A stretch of DNA of 64,000 bases from Aquihabitans sp. G128 (GTDB lineage: Bacteria; Actinomycetota; Acidimicrobiia; Acidimicrobiales; Iamiaceae), in the NCBI RefSeq assembly GCF_019048865.1, contig NZ_CP077604.1, positions 1,116,001 through 1,180,000 on the forward strand, given 5' to 3'. This document shows positions 52,699 through 60,725 of this stretch, piece by piece. Within the stretch, counting starts at the first letter, position 1. The number at the start of each line of letters is the position of its first letter. The notes below the pieces were generated by a model. That model worked only from the letters and a program-made list of their open reading frames with translations. It was not told where the DNA came from and ran no database searches. The position numbers and the translations under genes are program-made.

Positions 52699-53384
52699 CG
52701 GCGGCCCAGGCCGCCCGTCTTGTACTGGACCTGCACCCGCGCCCACGGGATGGCCTCGAGGCGCTCGGCGGGGATCGGGTCCCCGGACGCCTCGCAGATG
52801 CCGTAGGTCCCGAGGGGGAACTTGGCGAGGGCGTGGTCGATCTCCTCGACAGCGGCGCGGGCCTGCGCCGACAGGGCGAGGTCCCGCTCCCGCTCGCTAC
52901 TGAGGGTGTCGCCCTCGCCGCCGTCCTCGTCGAACTGGGCGTCACCGGACTCGAAGTCGGCCACGAGGGCGTCGGCCTCGGCCTGCAGGCTGTCGGCCTG
53001 GCGCACGTAGGTGGCCCGCTCGTCGCGCAGCGCCTGCTCCTGGGCCTCGAGCCACTTGGCCGGGAACGGCGACCGGGCCTTCGCCTGCGTGCCGGCGGGC
53101 GCTGCCGCCTTGGTCGCAGCGGCCTTCTTGGCGGGAGCCTTCTTGGCAGGTGCCTTCTTGGCAGGTGCCTTCTTGGCGGGCGCCGCCTTCTTCGCCGGAG
53201 CCTTCTTGGCGGCGGCCGCCTGCTTGGCCGGGGCCCGGGTGCCGGCCGCCTTGGCCGGGGCCTTCTTGGCGGGAGCAGCCTTCTTGGCGGGGGCCTTCGT
53301 GCTCGTTGCCTTGGCAGCCGCCTGCTTGGCCGGGGTGGTCCGCTTGGCTGCTGCCGGCTTGGCCGAACCGTTCGTCTTCGCCAC
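52695..53384 (-). CDS. TraR/DksA-like protein with Lys-Ala-Pro repeat tail and degenerate zinc finger
   Basis: This 229-aa protein has two parts. Residues 10-105 are a low-complexity Lys/Ala/Pro stretch built on the KAPAKKA unit, resembling histone H1-type DNA-binding tails. The C-terminal half is a DksA/TraR fold: coiled-coil helices, then GTYGICEASGDPIPAERLEA. Canonical members have four zinc-binding cysteines, but here only the first remains (CEAS, then VQVQYK where Cys-x-x-Cys is expected), so zinc binding is doubtful. It may act on RNA polymerase near the chromosome. GTGA-coupled to lspA. Confidence 0.82.
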   Translation of the reverse strand: MAKTNGSAKPAAAKRTTPAKQAAAKATSTKAPAKKAAPAKKAPAKAAGTRAPAKQAAAAKKAPAKKAAPAKKAPAKKAPAKKAPAKKAAATKAAAPAGTQAKARSPFPAKWLEAQEQALRDERATYVRQADSLQAEADALVADFESGDAQFDEDGGEGDTLSSERERDLALSAQARAAVEEIDHALAKFPLGTYGICEASGDPIPAERLEAIPWARVQVQYKTGGLGRR

Positions 53385-53496
53385 AGGAGTCCTTTCCAGC
53401 CACGGGTTGCCGGATCATACGGCAACCCCAGGGAGCGGTCAGGGTACTCCAGGCCGGCGGGCCGTCCGTGGGGAGGGGCGTCCGGGCGGGCGGCGT

Positions 53497-55089
53497 TCAG
53501 TCCTGGATGGTCACCGAGGACCGACGGCGGCCGAGGAACGTCCGCACCCGCGCCACGCCGTCACCCTCCGCCGCTGCTCCCCCGTCGCCGTCGCGCTCGT
53601 CGCCGTCAGCGGCCGCTGCCTGCTCGGGCTCGGCGCCGTCGTGGCGCACGCCGCTCCAATCCCATGCCGACGGCTCGTCGGCGTCCCAGCCCTCGTCATC
53701 CGGGCCGGTGATGGCCACGGGAGCGACGTCCGGGCGGTCGACCTCCGACGTGTCGACCGACGGCGCGGCCGGATCGACGTCGGGCTCGGGCAGGGTCCAG
53801 TCGAAGAGGTCGGGGTCGCCCTCGAGGTCTTCGGCCGGGTGCGGCGCGTGGTGCGCGCTCGGCGCGGCCGGCTCGTCGAGGTCCCCGAGGTCCAGGTCGG
53901 GCACCTCGGCCACGAACAGGTCGTCCTCGTCGTCGGCGGCCCCGGGCGCCGGGGCCAGCGGTGCGTCGGCGTCTTCGGGCTCGTCCTCGAGCACGAGGTC
54001 CGCTCCGTGGACGGTCCCGGGCGCCTCTGCCGGCTCCTCGTGGGGTGCGGCGACGCCGGGCGCGACGTCGTCGTCGAGCGTGAGGGACGGTCCGTCGTCC
54101 ACGTCCTCGCCCTCTTCACCATCCACGGCGTCCGCCTCGGGCAGGTGCCACTCATCGACCTCGACCGCCGCCGGGGCGGGGCCGTCGTCGGGCAGCTCGG
54201 CGAACAGCTCGTCGTCGCCCGCCTTCGACCCGCCCTCGTCGTCGAGGTCGAGCCCGTCGTCTGCGGACGGGCCGGGGTCGACCTCGGACCACGCCGCCCA
54301 ACGTGCTTCCTCCTCGGCCAGCTCGGCGTCGTCGATGTCGAGCGACACCGCCTCGGCGGCCGCTGCCGGAGCGGCATCGGCTCCAGCGGGCCCGTCGGCA
54401 TCGGCCGCCACGTCCCTGCTGCTGCGACGAGGTGCGGGCGGCGGGACCGGGCGGCCCTCGCGGTGGGCGGCGATGGCATCGAGCACCGCAGCACGGTGGC
54501 GGCCGCCGCGCTCGCGGGCCTCGACGACCGACAGCTCGTCGGGCTCCAGTTGGGCCAGCAGCGGCACGATCTGCGACACCCAGAGGGTGTCGTACTCGGC
54601 GATCGGGAAGACCGGCAGGCCATCGCCGGGACCGTCCGCAGCGTGCTCGACGCGAGCCGCCGGCGTGGAAGCGGCGACCCGAGCGGCGCGCGAGGCCTGC
54701 CGCTCGACCGCCGGCTCCTCGGCGACCGTCGACCCCTCGGTGACCACCGGCTCGGCGGTGTCGGGCTCCTCGACCGCAGCAGCCTCGACCGGCTCGGTGG
54801 ACGAGGCGGCCGCTGCCGGCTCGACCTCCTCGGGCCGCTGGTCCCAGGCGTCCTCCGCGTCGGCCGCCGGCGCGGCACCGGAGGCGAGCTCACGGAGGGG
54901 CTCGGGCTCGTCTCGGCCGGCCTCCTCGGGCGTGCTGCCGATCCACCGTGCCGCCCACAGGAGCAGCATGGAGACGACGGCGAGCGCCATGGCCGCGTAG
55001 ATCAGGGCGAAGCCGCCACCGACCACGAACCAGGTGACGATCAGGATTGCTGCGACGACGACCGCAAGGGCGCTGAGGAGTATGACCAC
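53497..55089 (-). CDS. Large acidic membrane-anchored protein downstream of divIVA
   Basis: About 530 aa. Two adjacent membrane helices begin the protein (VILLSALAVVVAAILIVTWF and ALIYAAMALAVVSMLLLWAA). A long Glu/Asp/Ala/Pro-rich cytoplasmic part follows. Near its centre is a conserved-looking module (VFPIAEYDTLWVSQIVPLLA then LEPDELSVVEARERGGRHRA). The end is basic, GRRRSSVTIQD. Similar 'PIxxYDxL' modules occur in other actinobacterial proteins, but I know no assigned function. Position between divIVA and a DksA-like gene suggests a role at the cell pole or in division. The GTG start is the only sensible one. Confidence 0.65.
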   Translation of the reverse strand: MVILLSALAVVVAAILIVTWFVVGGGFALIYAAMALAVVSMLLLWAARWIGSTPEEAGRDEPEPLRELASGAAPAADAEDAWDQRPEEVEPAAAASSTEPVEAAAVEEPDTAEPVVTEGSTVAEEPAVERQASRAARVAASTPAARVEHAADGPGDGLPVFPIAEYDTLWVSQIVPLLAQLEPDELSVVEARERGGRHRAAVLDAIAAHREGRPVPPPAPRRSSRDVAADADGPAGADAAPAAAAEAVSLDIDDAELAEEEARWAAWSEVDPGPSADDGLDLDDEGGSKAGDDELFAELPDDGPAPAAVEVDEWHLPEADAVDGEEGEDVDDGPSLTLDDDVAPGVAAPHEEPAEAPGTVHGADLVLEDEPEDADAPLAPAPGAADDEDDLFVAEVPDLDLGDLDEPAAPSAHHAPHPAEDLEGDPDLFDWTLPEPDVDPAAPSVDTSEVDRPDVAPVAITGPDDEGWDADEPSAWDWSGVRHDGAEPEQAAAADGDERDGDGGAAAEGDGVARVRTFLGRRRSSVTIQD

Positions 55090-55159
55090 AGCCCGTTGGT
55101 TCGCCGTGCGGTGGCGCCGCTCCTGCCCTGCGGGGCCCGGAGGTGGGCGCCGGCCGAGA

Positions 55160-56291
55160 TCAGCGGCGCTTGCCGAAGCGCCAGCCGCGCTTGTCGTCGT
55201 CCTCGAACATGGCGGCGCCATCGGTGGGGAACTGCTCGCGCGGGCCCAGGGGCTCGTCGTCGGCCATGGCCTTGCGCAGCTCCGCCAGGAAGGCGTCTTC
55301 CTCGCCACCACCGGACGCACCGCCGGCCGGCGCCTGCGCGGCGGCCGAGGGGGCGGGAGGCGGCGGATCGATGCCGAGCTCCACGGCCGACACCGGCGCG
55401 GTGGGCGGACCGGCGTCCGGGAGGTCGTTGGTGCCGGGGGCGGCGTGGTCGACCTCGGCGAACTGCAGGTCCGGTGCCGACGGCGCCTCGTCGATGACGA
55501 CGGCGGCCTGCTCGGGTGCGGGGACGCGCTCGGGCTCGGGCTCCGGCTCGACGGCCGGGGCCGGCTCGGGCTCCGGGGCGGCCTCGAAGGCCGGGACCTC
55601 GGGGTCGAGCAGCACGGGGGTCGGGGCGAGGCGGAAGCCGGCCGGGTCGTCGAGGAGCCGCTGGAGCTCCCCGATGGTGCTGCCGAGCTGGCTGCGCTGC
55701 TCCTCGACGTGGCGCTCGAGCACGGTGACGTCGGTGCGGAGGGCCTCGCGCGCTCTCCAGCTCGCCGATCTCGGCGGCGAGGCGATCGTGGGCCGCCCGG
55801 CGCTCGTCCTCGATCTGGCTGACCAGCCCGGCGTGGGCGTTGGCGGCGGCAGCTTCGGCCTCGGCGTTGAGCTTGGCGGCGCGCTCCTGGGCGTCGCTCA
55901 GCAGCTTGGCGGCGTCCTCGCGCGCCTCGCGCACGGCGGCGTCGGCGGTGCGCTGGGCCAGGACCAGGGTGCGGCGCACCTCCTCCGCGGTCTCGTCCTC
56001 CGACGGCCCGCTGGGGGCGTCGTGGGCGACCGGGGCCGGAGCGGGGGCCGGGAGGTCGGCCAGCCGGGCCTGGACCCGTCGCTCGACCTCGGCCTCGAGC
56101 TCGGCGGCGCTGGGGCCCGAAGCGGACGGCGCCGCCTTCGACTGGTCGAGCGCCTGGGTCAGCCGAGCTTCGACCTTGGTGGCCATGGCCACGGCCTTGT
56201 CGAGGAAGTCATCGACCTGCCCCCGGTCGTAGCCCTTGCGCGTCTCGGTGAACTCGGCCTGCTCGAGCAGGCGCTTCAGGGTCAACTCCAT
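55160..56291 (-). CDS. divIVA: DivIVA/Wag31-family polar growth protein, frameshifted
   Basis: The N-terminal DivIVA domain includes FTETRKGYDRGQVDDFLDK. A coiled coil (ADAAVREAREDAAKLLSDAQ) follows. After about 55745 the frame changes in GAGAGCGCGCGAGGCC, and the coiled coil resumes as LERHVEEQRSQLGSTIGELQ. An acidic, Glu/Pro-rich tail ends DDDKRGWRFGKRR at 55160. The join restores a continuous heptad pattern; total about 376 aa. DivIVA marks poles and directs wall growth. The ATG at 56291 has TAGGCT seven bases upstream. The frameshift looks like a sequence error. Confidence 0.85.
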
Positions 56292-56298
56292 GGGCGGG

Positions 56299-56304
56299 AG
56301 CCTA
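56299..56304 (-). promoter_or_regulatory. Leaderless-type -10 element of divIVA (TAGGCT)
   Basis: Reading the minus strand, TAGGCT ends seven bases before the divIVA ATG. Confidence 0.55.
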
Positions 56305-56348
56305 CCCCCCTGGCTCGGCGTGGTCCGGAGCGGGACCCCGCCCCGCGG

Positions 56349-56600
56349 TCAGAGCAGGCCGCGGATCACGAACAACACCAGCAACACGAGCGTCACGGAG
56401 ATGTCGATCTGGGGACCGCCGGGAGACCCGAGGGGTGGGATGACCCGACGGACCGGGTCGAGCACGGGGTCGGTGACCCGGCGCAGGAGGGTGAAGAGCT
56501 GGTCCCCCGGGCTGCCTGGCGCCAGCCGGAACCACGAGAGGACGATGACCCCGACGATGACCAGGATGTAGAGCAGCAGCAGCGCCCTGACGACGGCCAC
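56349..56600 (-). CDS. yggT: YggT family membrane protein
   Basis: This 83-aa protein has two membrane helices, LLLLYILVIVGVIVLSWFRL and ISVTLVLLVLFVIRGLL, around a short linker. The linker carries the family sequence FTLLRRVTDPVLDPVRRVIP and a Gly-rich turn. YggT proteins lie between sepF and divIVA in Gram-positive dcw clusters; they affect division or membrane stress, but the mechanism is unknown. Three bases separate it from sepF. The start is GTG. Confidence 0.9.
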   Translation of the reverse strand: MAVVRALLLLYILVIVGVIVLSWFRLAPGSPGDQLFTLLRRVTDPVLDPVRRVIPPLGSPGGPQIDISVTLVLLVLFVIRGLL

Positions 56601-56603
56601 GAC

Positions 56604-57209
56604 TCAGGTGTCGTAGCCGCGCTCGTGGAGGCGCCGACGCTCTTCCTGGGACACCTCGACGTTGGTCGGGGTCAGCAGGTACACCTGGTTGTCCAACCGC
56701 TCCATCTGCCCGCCGAGGCCGTAGCAGAGTCCGCTGGCGAAGTCGATGAGCCGACGGGAGAGCTCGCGATCGGCGGACTGGAGGTTCATCACGACCGGCT
56801 GGGTGTTCTTGAACTTGTCGGCCACCTCCTGCGCCTGGTTGAACGACGCCGGCACCACGAGGTGCGGCTTGGCGTTCGGCGTGACCGCGATGGGCCGCAC
56901 CACCTGGGGCCGGGGGCGGGTGGACATGGAGGAGGGGGTGACGGTCTGGCCGGTCACGGGGGCGGACTCCCGAAGGTCGTTGGTGCGGGCGATGGGGCGG
57001 ACGGCCCCGATGGCCGAGGGCTCGTCGGGATAGGCCGACACCGGGGTGACGGTGGAGACGTTGGACTGCGGTTGCGGCTGGCGCTGGGGCTGCTGCGGCT
57101 GGCGGTCCCGGGCGGTGCTGCGGTCCGGCTCGTCGTCGTAGCCCGCGTGGTAGTCGTCGTACTCCGCGTCGTCACCGAGCCCGAGATAGACCATTGCCTT
57201 GCGCCACAT
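56604..57209 (-). CDS. sepF: Cell division protein SepF
   Basis: This 201-aa FtsZ-associated membrane tether begins MWRKAMVYLGLGDDAEYDDY, an amphipathic start that anchors to the membrane. A disordered Gln/Pro-rich linker follows. The conserved C-terminal SepF core reads PASFNQAQEVADKFKNTQPV, VVMNLQSADRELSRRLIDFA and GLCYGLGGQMERLDNQVYLL. SepF is thought to replace FtsA as Z-ring anchor in Actinobacteria, consistent with the lack of ftsA here. TAGGCT lies seven bases before the ATG. Confidence 0.93.
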   Translation of the reverse strand: MWRKAMVYLGLGDDAEYDDYHAGYDDEPDRSTARDRQPQQPQRQPQPQSNVSTVTPVSAYPDEPSAIGAVRPIARTNDLRESAPVTGQTVTPSSMSTRPRPQVVRPIAVTPNAKPHLVVPASFNQAQEVADKFKNTQPVVMNLQSADRELSRRLIDFASGLCYGLGGQMERLDNQVYLLTPTNVEVSQEERRRLHERGYDT

Positions 57210-57216
57210 CGGCCGA

Positions 57217-57222
57217 AGCCTA
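57217..57222 (-). promoter_or_regulatory. Leaderless-type -10 element of sepF (TAGGCT)
   Basis: On the minus strand, TAGGCT ends seven bases before the sepF ATG. It is the same hexamer and spacing as at divIVA. Confidence 0.5.
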
Positions 57223-57265
57223 CCGGCTCGACCCTCGGCGACGGGGACGGGGCTCGACCGGTGCC

Positions 57266-57952
57266 CTACGTGGGCTCTCGCGGTGGTCGAGGCCCGAAGA
57301 GGGCGCTGCCCACCCGGATCATGGTGGCGCCCTCGGCCACCGCCGCCTCGAGGTCGCCGGACATGCCCATCGACCTCACCGGGAGGTCGAGCCGGTCGGC
57401 GAGCGAACGCAGCTCGGCGAACCCGGCGCGGGCGGCCTCGGCCGGCCCGGTCCGGCCCACCGTCATGAGCCCCTGCACGTCGAGCCCGAGGTCCCCGAGG
57501 CGGGCGACCAGCTCGGGCGCCTCGCCGGGCGCGCACCCGCCCTTCTGCGGCTCGTCGGACACGTTCACCTGCACGAGCACCGCTGCGCCCGGGGCCCGCT
57601 TGGCGATCTCGGCGCCGAGGTCGAGCCGATCGACCGACTGCCACAGGGCCACGACCCCGGCCAGCGAGCGGACCTTGTTGCGCTGGAGGCGGCCGATGGC
57701 GTGCCAGCGAACCGCCTCGAAGCCTGCCTCGGCCACCACCGGGGCCTTCGCCGCCAGCTCCTGGGCGTAGTTCTCGCCCAGGTCGACGAGGCCCGCCGCG
57801 GCGGCGGCGACCGCGAGGTCGGGGCCGAAGCCCTTGGTGACCGCCAGCAGCCGCACCCCGCCGGGGTCCCCGCCGGCGTCGGCCACGCGCGCCCAGAGCT
57901 GTTCGACGCGAGCTCGGATCGACGCGGCGTCGGTGGGCCAGGGCGCGGTCAC
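57266..57952 (-). CDS. PLP homeostasis protein (YggS/PLPBP)
   Basis: This 228-aa alanine-racemase-fold protein binds pyridoxal phosphate. The PLP lysine is in RLLAVTKGFGPD. Then come DLGENYAQELAAKAP, HAIGRLQRNKVRSL and LVQVNVSDEPQKGG, with MSGDLEAAVAEGATMIRVGS at the end (phosphate-binding loop). It keeps vitamin B6 and amino-acid pools balanced. Its GTG overlaps the pgeF stop (GTGA). This pgeF-yggS-sepF order is typical of Gram-positive dcw clusters. Confidence 0.92.
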   Translation of the reverse strand: MTAPWPTDAASIRARVEQLWARVADAGGDPGGVRLLAVTKGFGPDLAVAAAAAGLVDLGENYAQELAAKAPVVAEAGFEAVRWHAIGRLQRNKVRSLAGVVALWQSVDRLDLGAEIAKRAPGAAVLVQVNVSDEPQKGGCAPGEAPELVARLGDLGLDVQGLMTVGRTGPAEAARAGFAELRSLADRLDLPVRSMGMSGDLEAAVAEGATMIRVGSALFGPRPPREPT

Positions 57953-58590
57953 GGCTCGAGCCAGGCCACGAGCGCTTGGCGGGAAGCGTCGGCCCGAGCG
58001 CGGTACGACCAGTGGTCCGGGCTGCAGGCCGTGCAGATGCCGCAGTCGGTGAACGTCAGGCCCAGGCGCTCGCAGGCCGTGCGCACCCCGGCCGAGACGT
58101 CGAGGGCCGGGGTGCCCCAGCCGGTGCGGGCGTGGACCGTGGGGCCGTAGCGCTCGGCGACGCGGGCCAGGTCCGCACGCCCGAACTCGTAGCAACGGGC
58201 GCGGATGCACGGTCCGAGGACCGCGGCGTACGGAGGCGCGCCCGCTGTGACGAGGGCGTCGGCCGCCGCCTCGATGACCCCCTCGACCAGCCCTCGCCAG
58301 CCGGCGTGCACCACGCCGACCCCGCCGTCGGCCACCAGCAGGATCGGCGCGCAGTCGGCGGTCTGCACCGCGATCGGCGCGCCGGGCGCGACGGTGACGG
58401 CGGCATCGGCCTCGGCGCCGGCGTGCTCGCCAGGGTGGCGCACGGTGACGACGCCGGCGCCGTGGACCTGGCGCAGCCAGGTCCACGGGGCGTCGATGAT
58501 GGCGGCCCGCCGGGCGGCGAGGTCGGCGGGCTCGACCCGGAGGGCGAGGTCCCCGTGGCCCCGATCGGTGGCCAGGTAGGCGACGGTCAC
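57949..58590 (-). CDS. pgeF: Peptidoglycan editing factor PgeF (YfiH/laccase-domain)
   Basis: This 213-aa protein of the purine nucleoside phosphorylase/laccase-domain fold has HGAGVVTVRHPGEHAG, AVQTADCAPILLV, VVHAGWRGLVEG and YEFG. The histidine and cysteine residues of the metal site are in place. In E. coli it removes wrongly incorporated residues from peptidoglycan precursors; homologues also act as purine nucleoside enzymes. It follows ftsZ at 22 bases and is coupled to yggS. Confidence 0.9.
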   Translation of the reverse strand: MTVAYLATDRGHGDLALRVEPADLAARRAAIIDAPWTWLRQVHGAGVVTVRHPGEHAGAEADAAVTVAPGAPIAVQTADCAPILLVADGGVGVVHAGWRGLVEGVIEAAADALVTAGAPPYAAVLGPCIRARCYEFGRADLARVAERYGPTVHARTGWGTPALDVSAGVRTACERLGLTFTDCGICTACSPDHWSYRARADASRQALVAWLEP

Positions 58591-58612
58591 GCAGGGCCCG
58601 CGGCGGGTCGGG

Positions 58613-59749
58613 CTACTTCAGGAACGACGGGACGTCGAACTCGTCGTCGCCGTCGGCGGGGCCGTCGTCGTCGCCGTCGGGGCCGAACAGGTCGGCCGAC
58701 CGCGACGGACGCTCCGGGCGGGCCGAACGGGGCTCGGGGTCGCCGGGCGCAGCGGGGGCGGCGGCGGCGGGGCGGCGGCCCTCGCGGCCGGTCTTCTCGT
58801 CCCACCGGTCGAAGCCGGCGGCGATGACGGTGACCCGCACCTCGTCGCCCATCTCGTCGTCGATCACGGTGCCGAAGATGATGTTGGCGTCCGGGTGGGC
58901 GACGCCGTGGATGACCTCGGCGGCCTCGTTGACCTCGAACAGGCCGAGGTCGCTGCCGCCGGCGATGGAGAGCAGGATGCCGCGAGCGCCCTCGATGGAG
59001 GCCTCGAGCAGCGGGCTGGAGATGGCGGCCCGGGCGGCGCTGAGCGCCCGACCCTCGCCCGTGGCGTGGCCGATGCCCATGAGCGCCGAGCCGGCGTTGC
59101 TCATGATCATCTTCACGTCGGCGAAGTCGGTGTTGATCACGCCGGGGGTGGTGATGAGGTCGGTGATGCCCTGCACGCCCTGGAGGAGGACCTCGTCGGC
59201 CATCTTGAAGGCGTTGATCATCGAGGTCTTCTCGTTCGACACGGTGAGCAGCCGGTCGTTCGGGATGACGATCTGGGTGTCGACCTTCTCCTTGAGCTTC
59301 TGGATGCCGGCCTCGGCCTGCACCGAGCGCCGCCGCCCCTCGAAGGCGAACGGGCGGGTGACCACGCCGATGGTGAGGGCGCCGATGGCCTTGGCCATCT
59401 CGGCGATCACCGGGGCCGCACCGGTGCCGGTGCCGCCGCCCTTGCCGGCGGTGATGAACACCATGTCGGCCCCCTGGAGGACCTCCTCGATCTCCTCGCG
59501 GTGCGCCTCGGCGGCCGCTCGGCCGACCTCGGGGTCGCTGCCGGCGCCGAGGCCACGGGTGAGCTCTCGCCCGATGTCGAGCTTGATGTCGGCGTCGCTC
59601 ATGAGCAGCGCCTGGGCATCGGTGTTGACGGCGATGAACTCGACGCCCTTGAGCCCGGCGTCGATCATGCGGTTGACGGCGTTGACGCCGCCGCCGCCGA
59701 CGCCGACGACCTTGATCACCGCCAGGTAGTTCTGCGGGTTTCCGGCCAT
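58613..59749 (-). CDS. ftsZ: Cell division GTPase FtsZ
   Basis: This 378-aa tubulin-like GTPase has [15 protein letters not shown] at the start, the tubulin signature [15 protein letters not shown] for GTP binding and the synergy loop [21 protein letters not shown] disordered Asp/Pro-rich linker leads to the C-terminal conserved peptide [10 protein letters not shown], which docks SepF. Assembly at midcell forms the Z-ring. GGAGG upstream of the ATG is a clear ribosome binding site. A promoter-like sequence lies at the end of ftsQ, so ftsZ can probably be transcribed on its own. Confidence 0.97.
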   Translation of the reverse strand: MAGNPQNYLAVIKVVGVGGGGVNAVNRMIDAGLKGVEFIAVNTDAQALLMSDADIKLDIGRELTRGLGAGSDPEVGRAAAEAHREEIEEVLQGADMVFITAGKGGGTGTGAAPVIAEMAKAIGALTIGVVTRPFAFEGRRRSVQAEAGIQKLKEKVDTQIVIPNDRLLTVSNEKTSMINAFKMADEVLLQGVQGITDLITTPGVINTDFADVKMIMSNAGSALMGIGHATGEGRALSAARAAISSPLLEASIEGARGILLSIAGGSDLGLFEVNEAAEVIHGVAHPDANIIFGTVIDDEMGDEVRVTVIAAGFDRWDEKTGREGRRPAAAAPAAPGDPEPRSARPERPSRSADLFGPDGDDDGPADGDDEFDVPSFLK

Positions 59750-59908
59750 GGGGGTTACCTCCGAGAGGACAAGGGTTGGCCGAGGCGAGCGGATGCCCGG
59801 TCGGCGGACTGGCAGAGCGTGGTGGACGCAGCAGGGCGTGGGCCCAGGGCCTCGACGACACCCTTGACCTGAGGTCGAGGGTTGTGTGAACCTCGACGGG
59901 ATCGTGAC

Positions 59909-59939
59909 ATTATGCCTCAGGCCCCTTCTTGCGGGTCAA
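59909..59939 (-). promoter_or_regulatory. Possible ftsZ promoter at the end of ftsQ
   Basis: On the minus strand, TTGACC and CATAAT occur 19 bases apart; the second overlaps the ftsQ stop. The spacing is longer than the usual 17, so this is tentative. A 160-base leader would precede ftsZ. Confidence 0.4.
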
Positions 59940-60725
59940 GGCTGCGGCGCCGGGGACCGTCACGTCGATGGTGGCGAGGGTGCGCCGGTCCGCTTGCTGG
60001 AGCAACCCGAGCACGGCTTCGGACTTCGCCCGCAGCCGCGTGGCGCCCCCCAGGTCAACCCGGATCCCGTCGTCGAGGAGCAGGCCGTAGCCGCCCTCCA
60101 CCAGCAGGCCGCGGTCGACCTGCGAGCGCAGCGGGACGGGGAGGTCGGCCAGCAGCGCCACCAGCGGGCGGCGGGCCGCCGGCAGGAACGAGCCGGGCCC
60201 CTCGATGGGGTCGGGCCCGGCCGTGGGGAGGCCGAGGGAGCCGCCGGTGGCCGAGCCGAGGATGCGGCCGTCGCGGTCGACGAGCACGGCGCCCGGGCCG
60301 TCGCCCGCCACCGCGACGGCGACGCGCTCGGTGACGTCGATGGCGACGGTGCCGGGCCAGTGGCGGACGACGGTGGCGTCGGCCACCCACGGCAGCTCCT
60401 CGATGCGCCGCGTGGCCGCACCGAGGTCGACCGAGGTCATCGCCCGGCCGGTGGGGATCCCGGCGCGGGTCCGCACGGTGTCGGCGCCGCTGTGGGTGGC
60501 GCCCGCCACGCGCACGTGGTCGACGTCGAGGGCGGTCGACCGGGTGAGGCCGACCGCAGCGAGCACCAGCACGGTGACGACGGCCAGCGCGAGGAGGCGG
60601 CGGAGGCGACGGCGGCCCCGGTCGCGTGCCACCTCGGCGCGCCGGGCGGCGAGGCGGGGGTCGATGAGCGGGCTGGCCTCCGGCGCGCTCGGCGGGCCGC
60701 CGCGGGTGAGCAGGCCCGAGCTCAC
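59910..60725 (-). CDS. ftsQ: Cell division protein FtsQ
   Basis: This 271-aa bitopic protein has a basic cytoplasmic start ([11 protein letters not shown]), one membrane helix ([17 protein letters not shown]) and a periplasmic POTRA domain ([40 protein letters not shown]). A beta domain with [13 protein letters not shown] follows. FtsQ bridges early and late divisome proteins. The GTG start overlaps the murB stop by GTGA, and the order murC-murB-ftsQ-ftsZ is conserved among Gram-positives. Confidence 0.92.
   Translation of the reverse strand: MSSGLLTRGGPPSAPEASPLIDPRLAARRAEVARDRGRRRLRRLLALAVVTVLVLAAVGLTRSTALDVDHVRVAGATHSGADTVRTRAGIPTGRAMTSVDLGAATRRIEELPWVADATVVRHWPGTVAIDVTERVAVAVAGDGPGAVLVDRDGRILGSATGGSLGLPTAGPDPIEGPGSFLPAARRPLVALLADLPVPLRSQVDRGLLVEGGYGLLLDDGIRVDLGGATRLRAKSEAVLGLLQQADRRTLATIDVTVPGAAALTRKKGPEA

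Noticed and set aside
52734..52805. Canonical zinc finger in the DksA-like protein
   Set aside because: Checked residue by residue: three of the four expected cysteines are replaced, so it cannot be called a normal C4 zinc finger.
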